Shown: positions 9,760 to 19,667, counted from the stretch's first letter. The stretch: 64,000 nucleotides of DNA from Sulfurivermis fontis (GCF_004001245.1 NZ_AP018724.1:186001-250000), one strand, 5' to 3'. Notes: a model not told the origin generated them from the letters alone. Program-made: numbers and translations.

Positions 9760-11013
9760 ATGAACAACAAATACAAGGTCGTCTACAGCGGGAAGCTCAA
9801 GGCCGGGGTCGAGGCCGAACAATTCATACAGTCCTTCATGCAGGCATTCAAGGTACCGGAGGAACATGCACGCAAGGTGGCGGCGATCACCCGGCCCACC
9901 ACCATCAAGGCCGATCTCGACCAGGCGGCGGCGGAGAAATACCGCCAGGTAATGGATCGGCTCGGCATGGAGGTGCAGGTGGAGGCCATGGCGGGAGCCA
10001 CGGGGCTGTCCCTGGCAGCGGTGGAGGGAGGCGCGCCGGCAGTGCCTCCCTCCGTTGCGGTGCCAGCGGCGCCGGTGGGGTCGGTGGCGGCGGGCAATGG
10101 TGAACGCTGCCCCAAATGCGGCTCGGACCGGGTGCAGGGGGATGACTGCCTGGCCTGCGGCATCATCATCTCGCGCTACCGCGAAAAGCAGGCGCGCCTG
10201 GCCGCCGAGGCCGCGGCGCAGGACAGCAATCCCTACGCCGCGCCACAATCCGACATCACCCCGCCGCGCAGCGACGATGCCGGGGCGCTGACCGGGCCGC
10301 ACGGTGTACCGGCAGGGCACGGCTGGCAGTGGATTGCCGGCGGCTGGGGCCATTTCAAACAGAACCCGCTGGCCTGGATCGGCGCCGTGGTGGTGTGGGT
10401 GGTGCTGATGATGGTGCTGTCGCTGGTGCCCCTGCTGGGGTCGCTGGCAGTCAACCTGCTGACGCCGGTGCTCACCGCCGGCTTCATGCTCGGTGCCCAT
10501 GAGCAGCGTCAGGGCGGCAGCTTCGAGCTGCGCCATCTGTTCGCCGGTTTTTCGCGCAACCCCGGCAGTCTGATCCTGGTCGGTGTGCTCTACCTGGTCG
10601 GCATGATCGGTATCTTCGTGGTCGTCGGTATGACGGTGGGCGGTGCGGTGTTTGCCATGGCGGGAGGCATGCAGGGCGGGGCGCGCGATGCCGAGATGGC
10701 GGCCATGATGTTGCAGGGACCGATGTTGCTCGCCGTCCTCATCGCCATGGCGCTGATACTTCCGCTGATGATGGCCTACTGGTTCGCCCCGGCCCTGGTG
10801 GCGCTGGAAGACATCAAGCCGCTGCAGGCCATGGGGTTGAGTTTCCGCGCCTGCCTGAAGAATGTGCTGCCGTTCCTGATCTACAGCCTGGCCGCCCTGG
10901 TGCTGATGATCGTGGCGATGATCCCCTTCGGCCTGGGGCTGCTGGTGCTGATGCCGGTGATGCTGGCGGCGATGTACGTCTCCTACCGCGACATTTTCTA
11001 CGCGCCGGAGTGA
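9760..11013 (+). CDS. Zinc-ribbon membrane protein, BPSS1780-like
   Basis: 417 residues. The N-terminal part (about 1-75) is soluble and lysine/glutamate-rich. A zinc ribbon CPKCGSD...CLACG follows at about 113-130, then a short linker and about six membrane helices from residue 205, including GGWGHFKQNPLAWIG and FRACLKNVLPFLIYSL. The latter half matches the BPSS1780-type family of proteobacterial membrane proteins of unknown function. GAGAG lies 6 bases upstream of the ATG. It is convergent with rsmD. No function can be assigned. Confidence 0.6.
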   Translation: MNNKYKVVYSGKLKAGVEAEQFIQSFMQAFKVPEEHARKVAAITRPTTIKADLDQAAAEKYRQVMDRLGMEVQVEAMAGATGLSLAAVEGGAPAVPPSVAVPAAPVGSVAAGNGERCPKCGSDRVQGDDCLACGIIISRYREKQARLAAEAAAQDSNPYAAPQSDITPPRSDDAGALTGPHGVPAGHGWQWIAGGWGHFKQNPLAWIGAVVVWVVLMMVLSLVPLLGSLAVNLLTPVLTAGFMLGAHEQRQGGSFELRHLFAGFSRNPGSLILVGVLYLVGMIGIFVVVGMTVGGAVFAMAGGMQGGARDAEMAAMMLQGPMLLAVLIAMALILPLMMAYWFAPALVALEDIKPLQAMGLSFRACLKNVLPFLIYSLAALVLMIVAMIPFGLGLLVLMPVMLAAMYVSYRDIFYAPE

Positions 11014-11020
11014 ATCCGCC

Positions 11021-11584
11021 TCAGGGGGCCTGCAACAGGCTGTAGCGCACCTGCCCGGCCTGTTTGCTGCGCAGCAGCTCCCAGTCCGGCAGCAGGGGCG
11101 GCTCGCCCAGTTCGGCCTCGCTTTCCACGTACACCCGCGCCCCCTCGGCGAGCCAGCCGGTGGCCAGCCGCTCCAGGCAGGTAGGCAGCAGATCCTTGCG
11201 GAACGGCGGGTCGAGAAACACCACGTCGAAGGGCTGTGGCGGACGTTGCAGAAAACTCAGCGCATCGCTGTGCACCACCCGGGCGCCGGAGGCGCCGAGC
11301 AGTTTCAGGTTCTGTTCCAGTTGTTGCACCGCGCGCCGGTCGCTGTCGACGAATACCGCCTCGGCCGCGCCGCGCGACAGCGCCTCCAGACCCAGCGCTC
11401 CGCTGCCGGCGTAGAGATCGAGACAGCGGCTGCCCGCGATGATCGGCGCCAGCCAGTTGAAAAGCGTCTCGCGCACGCGGTCGGGGCTGGGGCGCAGCCC
11501 CTCCACATCGGGAAAGCTGACGCGACGGCTGCGCCAGGTGCCGCCGATGATGCGCAGTTGGTTGTGTCCGTGCCGCGGCGGCAT
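11021..11584 (-). CDS. rsmD: 16S rRNA (guanine-966-N2)-methyltransferase
   Basis: 187 residues. RIIGGTWRSRR at the N-terminus, RPSPDRVRETLFNWL, the SAM-binding motif CLDLYAGSGALGLEALSRGA and the catalytic DPPF motif (VVFLDPPF) are diagnostic of RsmD. It methylates G966 of 16S rRNA in the small subunit. It lies upstream of ftsY on the opposite strand, a conserved neighbourhood in gammaproteobacteria, and follows the two M16 peptidase genes by 20 bp. Confidence 0.93.
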   Translation of the reverse strand: MPPRHGHNQLRIIGGTWRSRRVSFPDVEGLRPSPDRVRETLFNWLAPIIAGSRCLDLYAGSGALGLEALSRGAAEAVFVDSDRRAVQQLEQNLKLLGASGARVVHSDALSFLQRPPQPFDVVFLDPPFRKDLLPTCLERLATGWLAEGARVYVESEAELGEPPLLPDWELLRSKQAGQVRYSLLQAP

Positions 11585-11604
11585 GGCGTTTCCTCACAAA
11601 ACGA

Positions 11605-12909
11605 TTATTGCCCGTTGCCCACGGTGACGGTGACCAGGCGCTCCGGATCGATGCGGCGCTGGAAGGCGTCGCGGATCTGCTCCGCGGTAACCGCATTCAC
11701 CCGGTCGATGAAGCGGTCGAGATAGTCCAGCGACAGATCGTAAAAGGCGATCATCGCCAGATAGCCGGCAATGTCGCTATTGCTGTCGATGTTGAGCGGG
11801 AAGCCGCCGGTGATGTTTTTCTGTGCGGCCTCCAGCTCCGCAGCACTCGGGCCCTCGGCGCGGTAGCGCTCCAGCGTCGCGCGCATCACGTCCAGGGCCT
11901 CGGCGGCGGATTCGTTCCGGGTCTGCACTCCCATTTGGAACGGACCGGCCTGACGCATGGGCAGGAAGTAGCTGTAGGCGCTGTAGGCGAGGCCGCGTTT
12001 CTCGCGCACCTCTTCGGAGATGCGCGACACCAGGCCGGAGCCGCCCAGGATGTGGTTGCCCACATAGAGCGGGAAATAATCCGGGTCGCCGCGGCGCAGC
12101 ACCGGCTGGCCCACCAGGATATGGGTCTGGCTCGATGGGTGTGTGATGCGTACTGTTTCGCCACTCACCTCCGCCACCGCCGGCAACGCTGCCGGTGTGC
12201 TGCCTTGCGGCAATTGCCCCACCAGCGTCTCCGCCACCTGTTCCGCCGCCGAGCGTTGCAGATCGCCGACGATGATCACGATGGCATTGCGTGCCACGTA
12301 GTAGCGGCGGTAATGGCCGAGCACATCGTCACGCCGCAGCGTGGCGACGCTCTGTGCAGTGCCGAGGGGCGGCTGGGCATAGGGATGGTTGCCGTACAGG
12401 GCGCGGTAAAAGGCACGCTCGGCAAGGGCGCCGGGATTCTGCTCCTGCGCACGCAGGCCGATCAGCACGCGCTTGCGTTCGCGTTCGAAGGCGGTGGCGG
12501 GGAATGTGGGGGCGCGCAGGATCAGGGACAGGGTATCCAGCGCCGGTTGCAGCAGGGCGGGGTCGGTCAGGCTGCGCAGCGTCACGCTGGCATAGTCGCG
12601 TCCGGCACTGCTGCCGATGCGCGCGCCGAGGGCGTCGAACTTTTCCGCGATGGCATTGGCGTCCAGTGTGCCGGCGCCCTCGGTGAGCAGGCCGGCGGCG
12701 AGATTGGCGACGCCGGGTCGTGCGTCGCGGGCGCTGCCGGCATCGAATACCACCTGCACGTCCACCATCGGCAGTTCATGCGCGGCGACGAAGTACACGC
12801 GGGCACCGTTAGCCGTTTGCCAGTGTTCGATCTGCGGCAGTGCGGCGGCGAGGGCGCTCCAGCACGACAATACCAAGACGGGCAGCAGTTTCTGTATCAC
12901 AACTCTCAT
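11605..12909 (-). CDS. M16 peptidase family, non-catalytic (R/Y) subunit
   Basis: 434 residues with a signal peptide (MRVVIQKLLPVLVLSCWSALAAA). The fold is M16, but the zinc motif HxxEH is absent; the corresponding helix reads NLAAGLLTEGAGTL. The C-terminal domain keeps the R/Y substrate-binding pair in REKRGLAYSAYSY. Such proteins pair with a zinc-bearing partner to form an active heterodimeric M16B protease, and the partner is the next gene upstream (12958-14343). Acts in the periplasm. The processed substrate is unknown. Confidence 0.85.
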   Translation of the reverse strand: MRVVIQKLLPVLVLSCWSALAAALPQIEHWQTANGARVYFVAAHELPMVDVQVVFDAGSARDARPGVANLAAGLLTEGAGTLDANAIAEKFDALGARIGSSAGRDYASVTLRSLTDPALLQPALDTLSLILRAPTFPATAFERERKRVLIGLRAQEQNPGALAERAFYRALYGNHPYAQPPLGTAQSVATLRRDDVLGHYRRYYVARNAIVIIVGDLQRSAAEQVAETLVGQLPQGSTPAALPAVAEVSGETVRITHPSSQTHILVGQPVLRRGDPDYFPLYVGNHILGGSGLVSRISEEVREKRGLAYSAYSYFLPMRQAGPFQMGVQTRNESAAEALDVMRATLERYRAEGPSAAELEAAQKNITGGFPLNIDSNSDIAGYLAMIAFYDLSLDYLDRFIDRVNAVTAEQIRDAFQRRIDPERLVTVTVGNGQ

Positions 12910-12957
12910 GTCGAAAGCCTTATTCAGCAGAGTGTGTTGGGTGCGTGCGACGTACCA

Positions 12958-14343
12958 TCAATGACGGACGTGAACGGGGACGGGCGCCCGCGGGGGGAGG
13001 CCATCCAGCGGCTGCGGTTCGAGCACGGCGACGGTGAGGTTGTCGTCGGTGAAAAACTCGCGCGCCACCGCCATCACCTGTTCCGGTGTCACGGCGGCGA
13101 TGCGCTGCGGGTATTCCTCCAGCAGGCGCCAGTCCAGGCCCACGGTTTCCATCACGCCGATCTGCATCGCCTGGTAGAACACCGAGTCCAGCTCGTAGAC
13201 CTTGCCGGCGGTGACCTGGGCCTTGATCCTTGCCAGCTCCTCGCTGCTCACCGGCTCGGTCTTGAGGCGCTCGATCTGCGCCTTGATGGCCTGCTCCAGC
13301 GCCGCCACGTCATGGCCCTGCGCCGGCGTGCCGCTGAAGGCGAACAGGTCGCCGAGGCGGGCGGTGAGGGTGTAGCCGGCGGTGACGCCAGCGGCGATCT
13401 GGCTGCCGCGCACCAGTTCGCGTGTCAGCCGGGCGCTGTCGCCGCCGTCGAGCACGCCGCCCAGCACCTCCAGCGCGTAGGGCTTCCAGTCCGCATCGGC
13501 GGTTTTCAGCGTCGGCACCTTGTAACCCATGACCAGGTAGGGCAGCTCCGCCGGCGCCTTGACCACGATGCGGCGCGCGCCGCGCTGCGGCGGCTCCACG
13601 CGCGGCTTGGGCGGGGTGATGGTGCTGGGCTGGAGCGGGCCGTAGTGGCGCTCGGCCAGGGCGAAGACCTCGTTTGGCTCCACATCGCCCACCACCACCA
13701 GGGTGGCGTTGTTGGGTGCATACCAGGTCTGGTACCAGCGGCGCAGGTCGGCGACGGTGAGGTGTTCCAGGTCGTTCATCCAGCCGATGATGGGGTGGCG
13801 GTAGGGGCTGGTCTGCCAGGCGGCGGCGCCGAAGGCCTCCCAGGTGAGGGCCTGGGGGTTGTCGTCGGTGCGCAGGCGGCGTTCCTCCATCACCACCTTC
13901 AGCTCATTGGCGAACTCCTGCGGGTCCAGGGTGAGGTGGCGCATGCGGTCGGCCTCCAGTGCGAAGGCGATGGGCAGGCGCGTCTTCTCCAGTTGCTGGA
14001 AATAGGCGGTGTAGTCCTGGGCGGTGAAGGCATTTTCCCGTCCGCCGTGTGCGGCGATGAGGCGCGAGAATTCGCCCGGCGGATGGTTGGGCGTGCCCTT
14101 GAACATCATGTGCTCCAGCACGTGGGAGATGCCGGTCAGACCGTCGTGTTCATAGCTGCTGCCGACCTTGTACCAGACCTGGGATACCACCACCGGGGCG
14201 CGGTGATCTTCCTTGACGATGACCTTGAGGCCATTGGCCAAAGTGGTTTCATGTACCGGCCCTTCGCTTTTGACGGCACGCGGCGCCGTGGCGCAGCCGG
14301 CCAGCAGTGCGCCGGAAAGCAGGACAATTGCGAGTGATCTCAT
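12958..14343 (-). CDS. M16 zinc peptidase, catalytic subunit (lipoprotein)
   Basis: 461 residues from ATG 14343, which gives a lipoprotein signal peptide ending LLAGC (an upstream in-frame extension to 14442 lacks this logic). The inverted zinc motif is HVLEHM (HxxEH) with the distal glutamate in ELKVVMEERRLR. Two M16 domains follow. It probably forms a heterodimer with the R/Y-bearing subunit encoded 48 bp downstream. Anchored to a membrane and facing the periplasm by prediction. Divergent from ftsY. Confidence 0.88.
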   Translation of the reverse strand: MRSLAIVLLSGALLAGCATAPRAVKSEGPVHETTLANGLKVIVKEDHRAPVVVSQVWYKVGSSYEHDGLTGISHVLEHMMFKGTPNHPPGEFSRLIAAHGGRENAFTAQDYTAYFQQLEKTRLPIAFALEADRMRHLTLDPQEFANELKVVMEERRLRTDDNPQALTWEAFGAAAWQTSPYRHPIIGWMNDLEHLTVADLRRWYQTWYAPNNATLVVVGDVEPNEVFALAERHYGPLQPSTITPPKPRVEPPQRGARRIVVKAPAELPYLVMGYKVPTLKTADADWKPYALEVLGGVLDGGDSARLTRELVRGSQIAAGVTAGYTLTARLGDLFAFSGTPAQGHDVAALEQAIKAQIERLKTEPVSSEELARIKAQVTAGKVYELDSVFYQAMQIGVMETVGLDWRLLEEYPQRIAAVTPEQVMAVAREFFTDDNLTVAVLEPQPLDGLPPRAPVPVHVRH

Positions 14344-14458
14344 GTTCGGCCTTAGTGTTGCTTTGGTGTGGTGTGGCGAGGTGGTAGGATACCACCGCCC
14401 TGACAGGTAAACAGGACAGCAACCTTCCGCCCCAGGTTCCACAAAGAACTCCTACCCC

Positions 14459-15439
14459 ATGTTTGGTTTCGGCAAGAACAAGTCCGGCGAAAAACCGGAA
14501 CAACAGCAGGACAAGCCCGGCCTGCTGGCACGTCTGCGTCAGGGCCTGGCCAAGACCGGCCAGCTGCTCAACACCGACATCCGCGACCTGGTGTCGGTGG
14601 GGCGCAAGATCGACGATGAACTGCTGGAAGAGCTGGAGACGCGCCTGTTGATGGCCGACGTCGGCGTCGAGGCCACCACCACCATCATCCAGGACCTCAC
14701 CAAGCGCATCTCGCGCAAGCAGCTCAATGACAGTGCCGCCCTGTTCGCCGCCCTGCGCGAGGACATGGCGGCCATCCTGGCGCCGAGCAGTCAGCCGCTC
14801 ATCATCGACGCGGACAAGCGCCCCTTCGTGATCCTGATGGTCGGCATCAACGGCGCCGGCAAGACCACCACCATCGGCAAGCTGGCCAAGCGCCTGCAGG
14901 CCGAGGGCAAGAGCGTGATGCTCGCCGCGGGCGACACCTTCCGCGCCGCGGCGGTGGAGCAGTTGCAGGTATGGGGTGAGCGCAACGGCATCCCGGTCAT
15001 CGCCCAGGGCAGCGGCGCCGACACCGCCTCGGTGATCTTCGATGCCCTGCAGGCGGCGAAGAGCCGCGGCATCGATGTGCTCATCGCCGATACCGCCGGC
15101 CGCCTGCACACCCAGTCCAACCTGATGGAAGAGCTGAAGAAGGTGAAGCGCGTGCTGGGCAAGCTCGATGCGAGCGCACCCCATGAGGTGCTGCTGGTGC
15201 TCGATGCCGGCACCGGCCAGAACGCCCTGCAGCAGGCCCAGCAGTTCCACCAGGCCATCGGCGTCACCGGCCTCGCCCTGACCAAGCTGGACGGCACCGC
15301 CAAGGGCGGCATCATCTTCGCCATCGCCAAGCGCCTCGGCCTGCCCATCCGCTTCATCGGCGTGGGCGAGGGCATCGACGACCTGCGCGTGTTCGAGGCC
15401 GGGGAGTTTGTCGAGGCCCTGCTGGGGAGCGACAAGTGA
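14459..15439 (+). CDS. ftsY: Signal recognition particle receptor FtsY
   Basis: 326 residues. A short acidic/glutamine-rich A region precedes the NG domain. GTPase motifs: GINGAGKTTTIGKLA (about 128-142), GDTFRAAAVEQL, DTAGR and TKLDGTAKGG. The C-terminus contains GVGEGIDDLRVFEAGEFVEALLG, typical of FtsY. It receives SRP-ribosome complexes at the inner membrane. First gene of ftsY-ftsE-ftsX, followed by rpoH after one inserted gene. A hairpin repeat lies between ftsY and ftsE. Confidence 0.97.
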   Translation: MFGFGKNKSGEKPEQQQDKPGLLARLRQGLAKTGQLLNTDIRDLVSVGRKIDDELLEELETRLLMADVGVEATTTIIQDLTKRISRKQLNDSAALFAALREDMAAILAPSSQPLIIDADKRPFVILMVGINGAGKTTTIGKLAKRLQAEGKSVMLAAGDTFRAAAVEQLQVWGERNGIPVIAQGSGADTASVIFDALQAAKSRGIDVLIADTAGRLHTQSNLMEELKKVKRVLGKLDASAPHEVLLVLDAGTGQNALQQAQQFHQAIGVTGLALTKLDGTAKGGIIFAIAKRLGLPIRFIGVGEGIDDLRVFEAGEFVEALLGSDK

Positions 15440-15443
15440 CTAC

Positions 15444-15515
15444 AAAGTTGCAAGTGACAAGTAACAAGTCTCAAGTGGGTTTTCTTGTAACTTGCAACTT
15501 GCAACTTGGAACTGT
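15444..15515. repeat. Iterated-word hairpin between ftsY and ftsE
   Basis: The left arm runs AAGTTGCAAGTGACAAGTAA... and the right arm ...TTGTAACTTGCAACTTGCAA. They are imperfectly complementary over about 25 bp with a loop around TCTCAAGTGGGTTTT. The arms are built of the repeated words CAAGT/ACTTG. The same words occur at 32633-32745 and 36512-36633. It sits inside an operon; a processing or attenuation role is possible but unproven. Confidence 0.7.
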
Positions 15516-15521
15516 TTCTAA

Positions 15522-16193
15522 ATGATCCGTTTCGCCAACGTCAGCAAACGCTACCCCGGCGGCTACGAGGCCCTGTCCGACGTGTCGCTGCACGTCGCGC
15601 CCGGCGAGATGGCCTTTCTCACCGGCCATTCCGGCGCCGGCAAGTCCACCCTGCTCAAGCTCATCGCCCTCATCGAACGGCCCACCAACGGCCAGGTGAT
15701 TGTCAACGGCCAGAATCTCGCCAAGGTGGGGCGGCGGCGCATCCCCTACGTGCGCCGCGACATCGGCATCATCTTCCAGGACCATCGCCTGCTGTTCGAT
15801 CGCACGGTGTTCGACAATGTCGCCCTGCCGCTGATCATCGCCGGCCACGGCCACCAGGAGATCGGCCGCCGCGTGCGTGCCGCGCTGGACAAGGTGGGGC
15901 TGCTCGGTAAGGAGAAGATGTATCCCATCACCCTGTCCGGCGGTGAACAGCAGCGTGTCGGCATCGCCCGCGCCGTGGTCAACAAGCCGCCGCTGCTCCT
16001 CGCCGACGAACCCACCGGCAACCTCGACCCGGACCTGTCGCGCGAGATCATGGGGCTGTTCGAGGAGTTCAACCGTGTCGGCGTCAGCGTGCTCATCGCC
16101 TCCCATGATCTGGAACTGATCCGCCGTCTCGGCCACCGCGTGCTGCGGCTGGATCACGGCCGCCTGGTGGGTGATACGGGAAGGGCGCAGTGA
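15522..16193 (+). CDS. ftsE: Cell division ATP-binding protein FtsE
   Basis: 223 residues. Complete ABC ATPase: Walker A GHSGAGKST (about 37-45), Q-loop FQDHRLL, signature LSGGEQQR, Walker B LLLADEPTGNLD and H-loop SHD. The start MIRFANVSKRYPGG is typical of FtsE. With FtsX it activates periplasmic peptidoglycan hydrolases at the septum. Its TGA stop overlaps the ftsX ATG by one base. Confidence 0.97.
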   Translation: MIRFANVSKRYPGGYEALSDVSLHVAPGEMAFLTGHSGAGKSTLLKLIALIERPTNGQVIVNGQNLAKVGRRRIPYVRRDIGIIFQDHRLLFDRTVFDNVALPLIIAGHGHQEIGRRVRAALDKVGLLGKEKMYPITLSGGEQQRVGIARAVVNKPPLLLADEPTGNLDPDLSREIMGLFEEFNRVGVSVLIASHDLELIRRLGHRVLRLDHGRLVGDTGRAQ

Positions 16194-17182
16194 TGGCCGA
16201 GACAACACGTACCCCCAATGCGCCGGAAGGCGCCCGCGTGGTGAAGATGGGTGCCGGCGCGCTGCTGCGTTCCTGGCTGCTGCGCCACGTGCAGACCTTC
16301 TTCTACACCCTGGGCCAGATCTGGCGCCGCCCCTTCAACGCCCTTCTCACCGCCGCGGTGATCGGCATCGCCCTGGCCCTGCCCGCCGGGCTGCACGTGC
16401 TGCTCGGCAATGCCCAGCAGGTGGCGCGCGGCTGGGACGGCGCCACCCAGGTATCGTTGTTCCTCAAGCGCAGCGTGAGCGAGCAGCGCGCCGAGGCCCT
16501 GGCGCGCGAGTTGGAAGCACTGCCGGAGATCGGTAGCGTGCGCTACATCTCGCGCGAACAGGCGCTGGAGGAGTTCAAGAGCCTGTCCGGTTTCGGCGAT
16601 GTGTTGCAGGTGCTGGAAGACAATCCGCTGCCTGCGGTGCTGGTGTTGTTTCCCAAGGTGGAGCAGGCGCAGGGGCCGGAGGCGCTGGAGCAACTGCTGA
16701 CCCAGTTGCGCGCGCGCCCCGAGGTGGACCTGGCGCAGCTGGACATGCAGTGGGTCAAGCGCATCTATGCCATGATGGACATCGTCAGTCGCGGCGTGTG
16801 GGTGCTCGGTTCGCTGCTGGGTCTGGCGGTGCTGCTGGTGGTAGGTAATACGATCCGCCTCGCCATCCAGAACCGGCGCGACGAAATCGTCATCATCAAG
16901 CTCATCGGCGGCACCGACGCCTTCATCCGCCGCCCTTTCCTCTATACCGGCTTCTGGTACGGCCTGTTCGGCGGCCTCATCGCCCTCGGCATGATCCAGG
17001 TGTCGCTGCTGTTCCTCGCCGGCCCGGTGGCCGGCCTGGCCGGGCTGTACGGCAGCGATTTCCGTCTGCACGGTCTCGACCTGCTGACCGCCCTGGCCCT
17101 GTTCAGCGGCGGCTGCCTGCTCGGCCTGCTGGGTTCCTGGCTGGCGGTGGGGCGGCACCTGCGCGAGATTGAGCCGACCTAG
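16193..17182 (+). CDS. ftsX: Cell division permease-like protein FtsX
   Basis: 329 residues with the FtsX topology: a cytoplasmic N-terminus (about 45 residues), one membrane helix, a periplasmic loop rich in charged residues (about 75-200), then three helices, with the conserved IVIIKLIGGTDAFIRRPFLY in the second cytoplasmic segment. The start is taken at ATG 16193, overlapping the ftsE stop as TGATG; a GTG at 16190 is the alternative. It partners FtsE in divisome-linked murein hydrolase activation. Confidence 0.96.
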   Translation: MAETTRTPNAPEGARVVKMGAGALLRSWLLRHVQTFFYTLGQIWRRPFNALLTAAVIGIALALPAGLHVLLGNAQQVARGWDGATQVSLFLKRSVSEQRAEALARELEALPEIGSVRYISREQALEEFKSLSGFGDVLQVLEDNPLPAVLVLFPKVEQAQGPEALEQLLTQLRARPEVDLAQLDMQWVKRIYAMMDIVSRGVWVLGSLLGLAVLLVVGNTIRLAIQNRRDEIVIIKLIGGTDAFIRRPFLYTGFWYGLFGGLIALGMIQVSLLFLAGPVAGLAGLYGSDFRLHGLDLLTALALFSGGCLLGLLGSWLAVGRHLREIEPT

Positions 17183-17185
17183 AAT

Positions 17186-17220
17186 CGTTCCCCTGCGGAG
17201 CGGGCTCCTACAGGCTGTGG
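17186..17220. repeat. REP-like GTAGGAGC palindromic repeat
   Basis: On the minus strand the sequence reads TGTAGGAGCCCGCTCCGC, a GTAGGAGC-type short palindrome common in gammaproteobacterial intergenic DNA. It directly follows ftsX and could serve as its terminator. A related GTAGGAGCC stretch follows the RND permease at 45259. Confidence 0.45.
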
Positions 17221-17274
17221 TATAAAAAGCACATAATAAGTACGTGATAAGCATACGAGGGGCGGAGGAGAACG

Positions 17275-18597
17275 ATGAGCAACAGCATACTGGTGGTGGA
17301 TGGTTCCACGCTGTCACGTGAACTCATCACCCGCCGCCTGGACGAGGCCCTGCCCGGCGCGCGTGTCACTGCCGTGGGCAGCGAGGCCGAGGCGCTGGAG
17401 CGGCTCGAACAGGAGCGTTTCTCCCTGGTCACCACCGCCCTGATGCTGCCCGACGCCGACGGCCTCGACCTGTGCCGCCGCATCCGCCACAGCAAGCGCC
17501 ATCACTACACCCCGGTCATCGTCATCTCCAGCGACGCCGACCAGCGCCTGATCCGCGAGGGTTATGCCGCCGGCGTCACCGACTACTTCGACAAGTCCCT
17601 CGGCTTCCAGGCCTTCGGCCAGTTCATCAAGGCCTTTCTCGAGCGCAACGCCGCGCTGTATGGCCGTGTGCTCTACGTCGAGGACTCCCGCACCGTGGCC
17701 GCCGTCACCAAGGGCATGCTGGAACAGCACGGCCTGGTGGTGACCCACACCGTGGCGGTGGAGGATGCGTTGGATCTGCTGGGCAAGGCGCGGCAGGAGG
17801 ACGAGCGCGGTTTCGACCTGGTGATCACCGACTTCTTCCTCAAGGGCGAGATGACCGGCGGCGACCTGCTCTACGTGCTGCGCGCGCGCCAGCACTATTC
17901 CCAGCAGGAACTGCCGGTGCTGGTGATCACCGGCAACGACGATGTCTCCACCCAGGTGGAGGTGTTCCGCGCCGGCGCCAACGACTTCGTCAACAAGCCG
18001 CTGGTGGAGGAGGTGTTGATGGCGCGCGTGCGTTCGCTGCTGCTCATCAAGCACCAGTTCGACGCCATCCGCCGCCAGGCCGCCGACATGGAGCGGCTGG
18101 CCACCACCGACGCCCTCACCGGCGTGCGCAATCGCCGCTACCTGGTGGACGAAGGCCAGGGTTTTCTGAGTCGCACACCCAAGGGCTGGGTCATCATCGT
18201 CGACCTCGACCACTTCAAGCGTATCAACGACGGCTACGGCCACCTCATCGGCGACAAGGTGCTGATGGCCATGGGCGACATCCTCAACCGCCTGTTCCCC
18301 GACGGCCTGTGCGCCCGTTTCGGCGGCGAGGAATTCGTCGTTCTGCTGCACGGCGACAAGGTACCGGTGCGTGCCGAGCACCTGCGCGCCGAGGTGGAAA
18401 AGCTCAAGCCCGCCGATGTGGACGTCACCCTCAGCCTGGGACTCGCCGCCGTCGCCGAACATCCCGGCAAGGATCTCAATGCCCTGCTCGGCATTGCCGA
18501 TCAGGCTCTCTACAAGGCCAAGGCCGAAGGCCGCAACCGGGTCTACATGACCCGTGGCGATGGCCGTATCAGCCCCCTTGCTCCCGTGGCGGTCTGA
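17275..18597 (+). CDS. Response regulator with two receiver domains and GGDEF output
   Basis: 440 residues: REC1 (about 1-120), REC2 (about 125-250) and GGDEF (about 265-430), a PleD-like order. REC1 lacks the phosphoacceptor aspartate: the usual ITDLMMP position reads TTALMLP, although the later DK lysine remains, so REC1 is probably a dimerisation or adaptor domain. REC2 has VITDFFLKGEM with the aspartate and VNKPL with the lysine. The catalytic signature is GGEEF, consistent with active c-di-GMP synthesis. It sits between ftsX and rpoH, an unusual insertion into that conserved cluster. Cognate kinase unknown. Confidence 0.88.
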   Translation: MSNSILVVDGSTLSRELITRRLDEALPGARVTAVGSEAEALERLEQERFSLVTTALMLPDADGLDLCRRIRHSKRHHYTPVIVISSDADQRLIREGYAAGVTDYFDKSLGFQAFGQFIKAFLERNAALYGRVLYVEDSRTVAAVTKGMLEQHGLVVTHTVAVEDALDLLGKARQEDERGFDLVITDFFLKGEMTGGDLLYVLRARQHYSQQELPVLVITGNDDVSTQVEVFRAGANDFVNKPLVEEVLMARVRSLLLIKHQFDAIRRQAADMERLATTDALTGVRNRRYLVDEGQGFLSRTPKGWVIIVDLDHFKRINDGYGHLIGDKVLMAMGDILNRLFPDGLCARFGGEEFVVLLHGDKVPVRAEHLRAEVEKLKPADVDVTLSLGLAAVAEHPGKDLNALLGIADQALYKAKAEGRNRVYMTRGDGRISPLAPVAV

Positions 18598-18616
18598 CGG
18601 GAACTCCCGCCCCCTA

Positions 18617-18643
18617 TTGGCACTCTCATGTCGAGAGTGCTAA
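18617..18643 (+). promoter_or_regulatory. CIRCE operator (HrcA site) upstream of rpoH
   Basis: TTGGCACTC-N9-GAGTGCTAA matches the CIRCE consensus TTAGCACTC-N9-GAGTGCTAA at 17 of 18 positions with the exact 9-bp spacer. It lies about 120 bp upstream of the rpoH start. Repression of rpoH by HrcA, relieved on heat shock, is inferred. hrcA is not in this window. Confidence 0.85.
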
Positions 18644-18675
18644 AACTACCCCACTGAGGAATTTCGCAGAGGGGA

Positions 18676-18704
18676 TTGTGTTGCTAATTGTTGAGTGTTA
18701 TGGT
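18676..18704 (+). promoter_or_regulatory. Candidate sigma-70 promoter of rpoH
   Basis: -35 TTGTGT (18676-18681), 17-bp spacer, -10 TATGGT (18699-18704). It lies downstream of the CIRCE element, so HrcA would bind upstream of -35; other promoters between 18644 and 18760 are possible. Confidence 0.4.
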
Positions 18705-18761
18705 TGGTCTTAGTTGAGACTGTCACTCTGGCATGTGTACGCGAGATTTGGGGAGTAACTG

Positions 18762-19610
<849 letters not shown>

Positions 19611-19629
19611 CGGTTCTGTCTTACAGTAC

Positions 19630-19667
19630 AAACGCCAACGGCCTCCCCCGGGAGGCCGTTGGCGTTT
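19630..19667 (+). terminator. Rho-independent terminator after rpoH
   Basis: An 18-bp perfect stem (AAACGCCAACGGCCTCCC and its complement) with a 2-base loop ends GGCGTTT. It lies between rpoH and the convergent gene ending at 19682, so it may serve both directions. Confidence 0.85.

Noticed and set aside
11608-14337. Plus-strand frame of 909 codons over both M16 genes
   Set aside because: Composition and lack of motifs show a shadow; the M16 motifs are on the minus strand.
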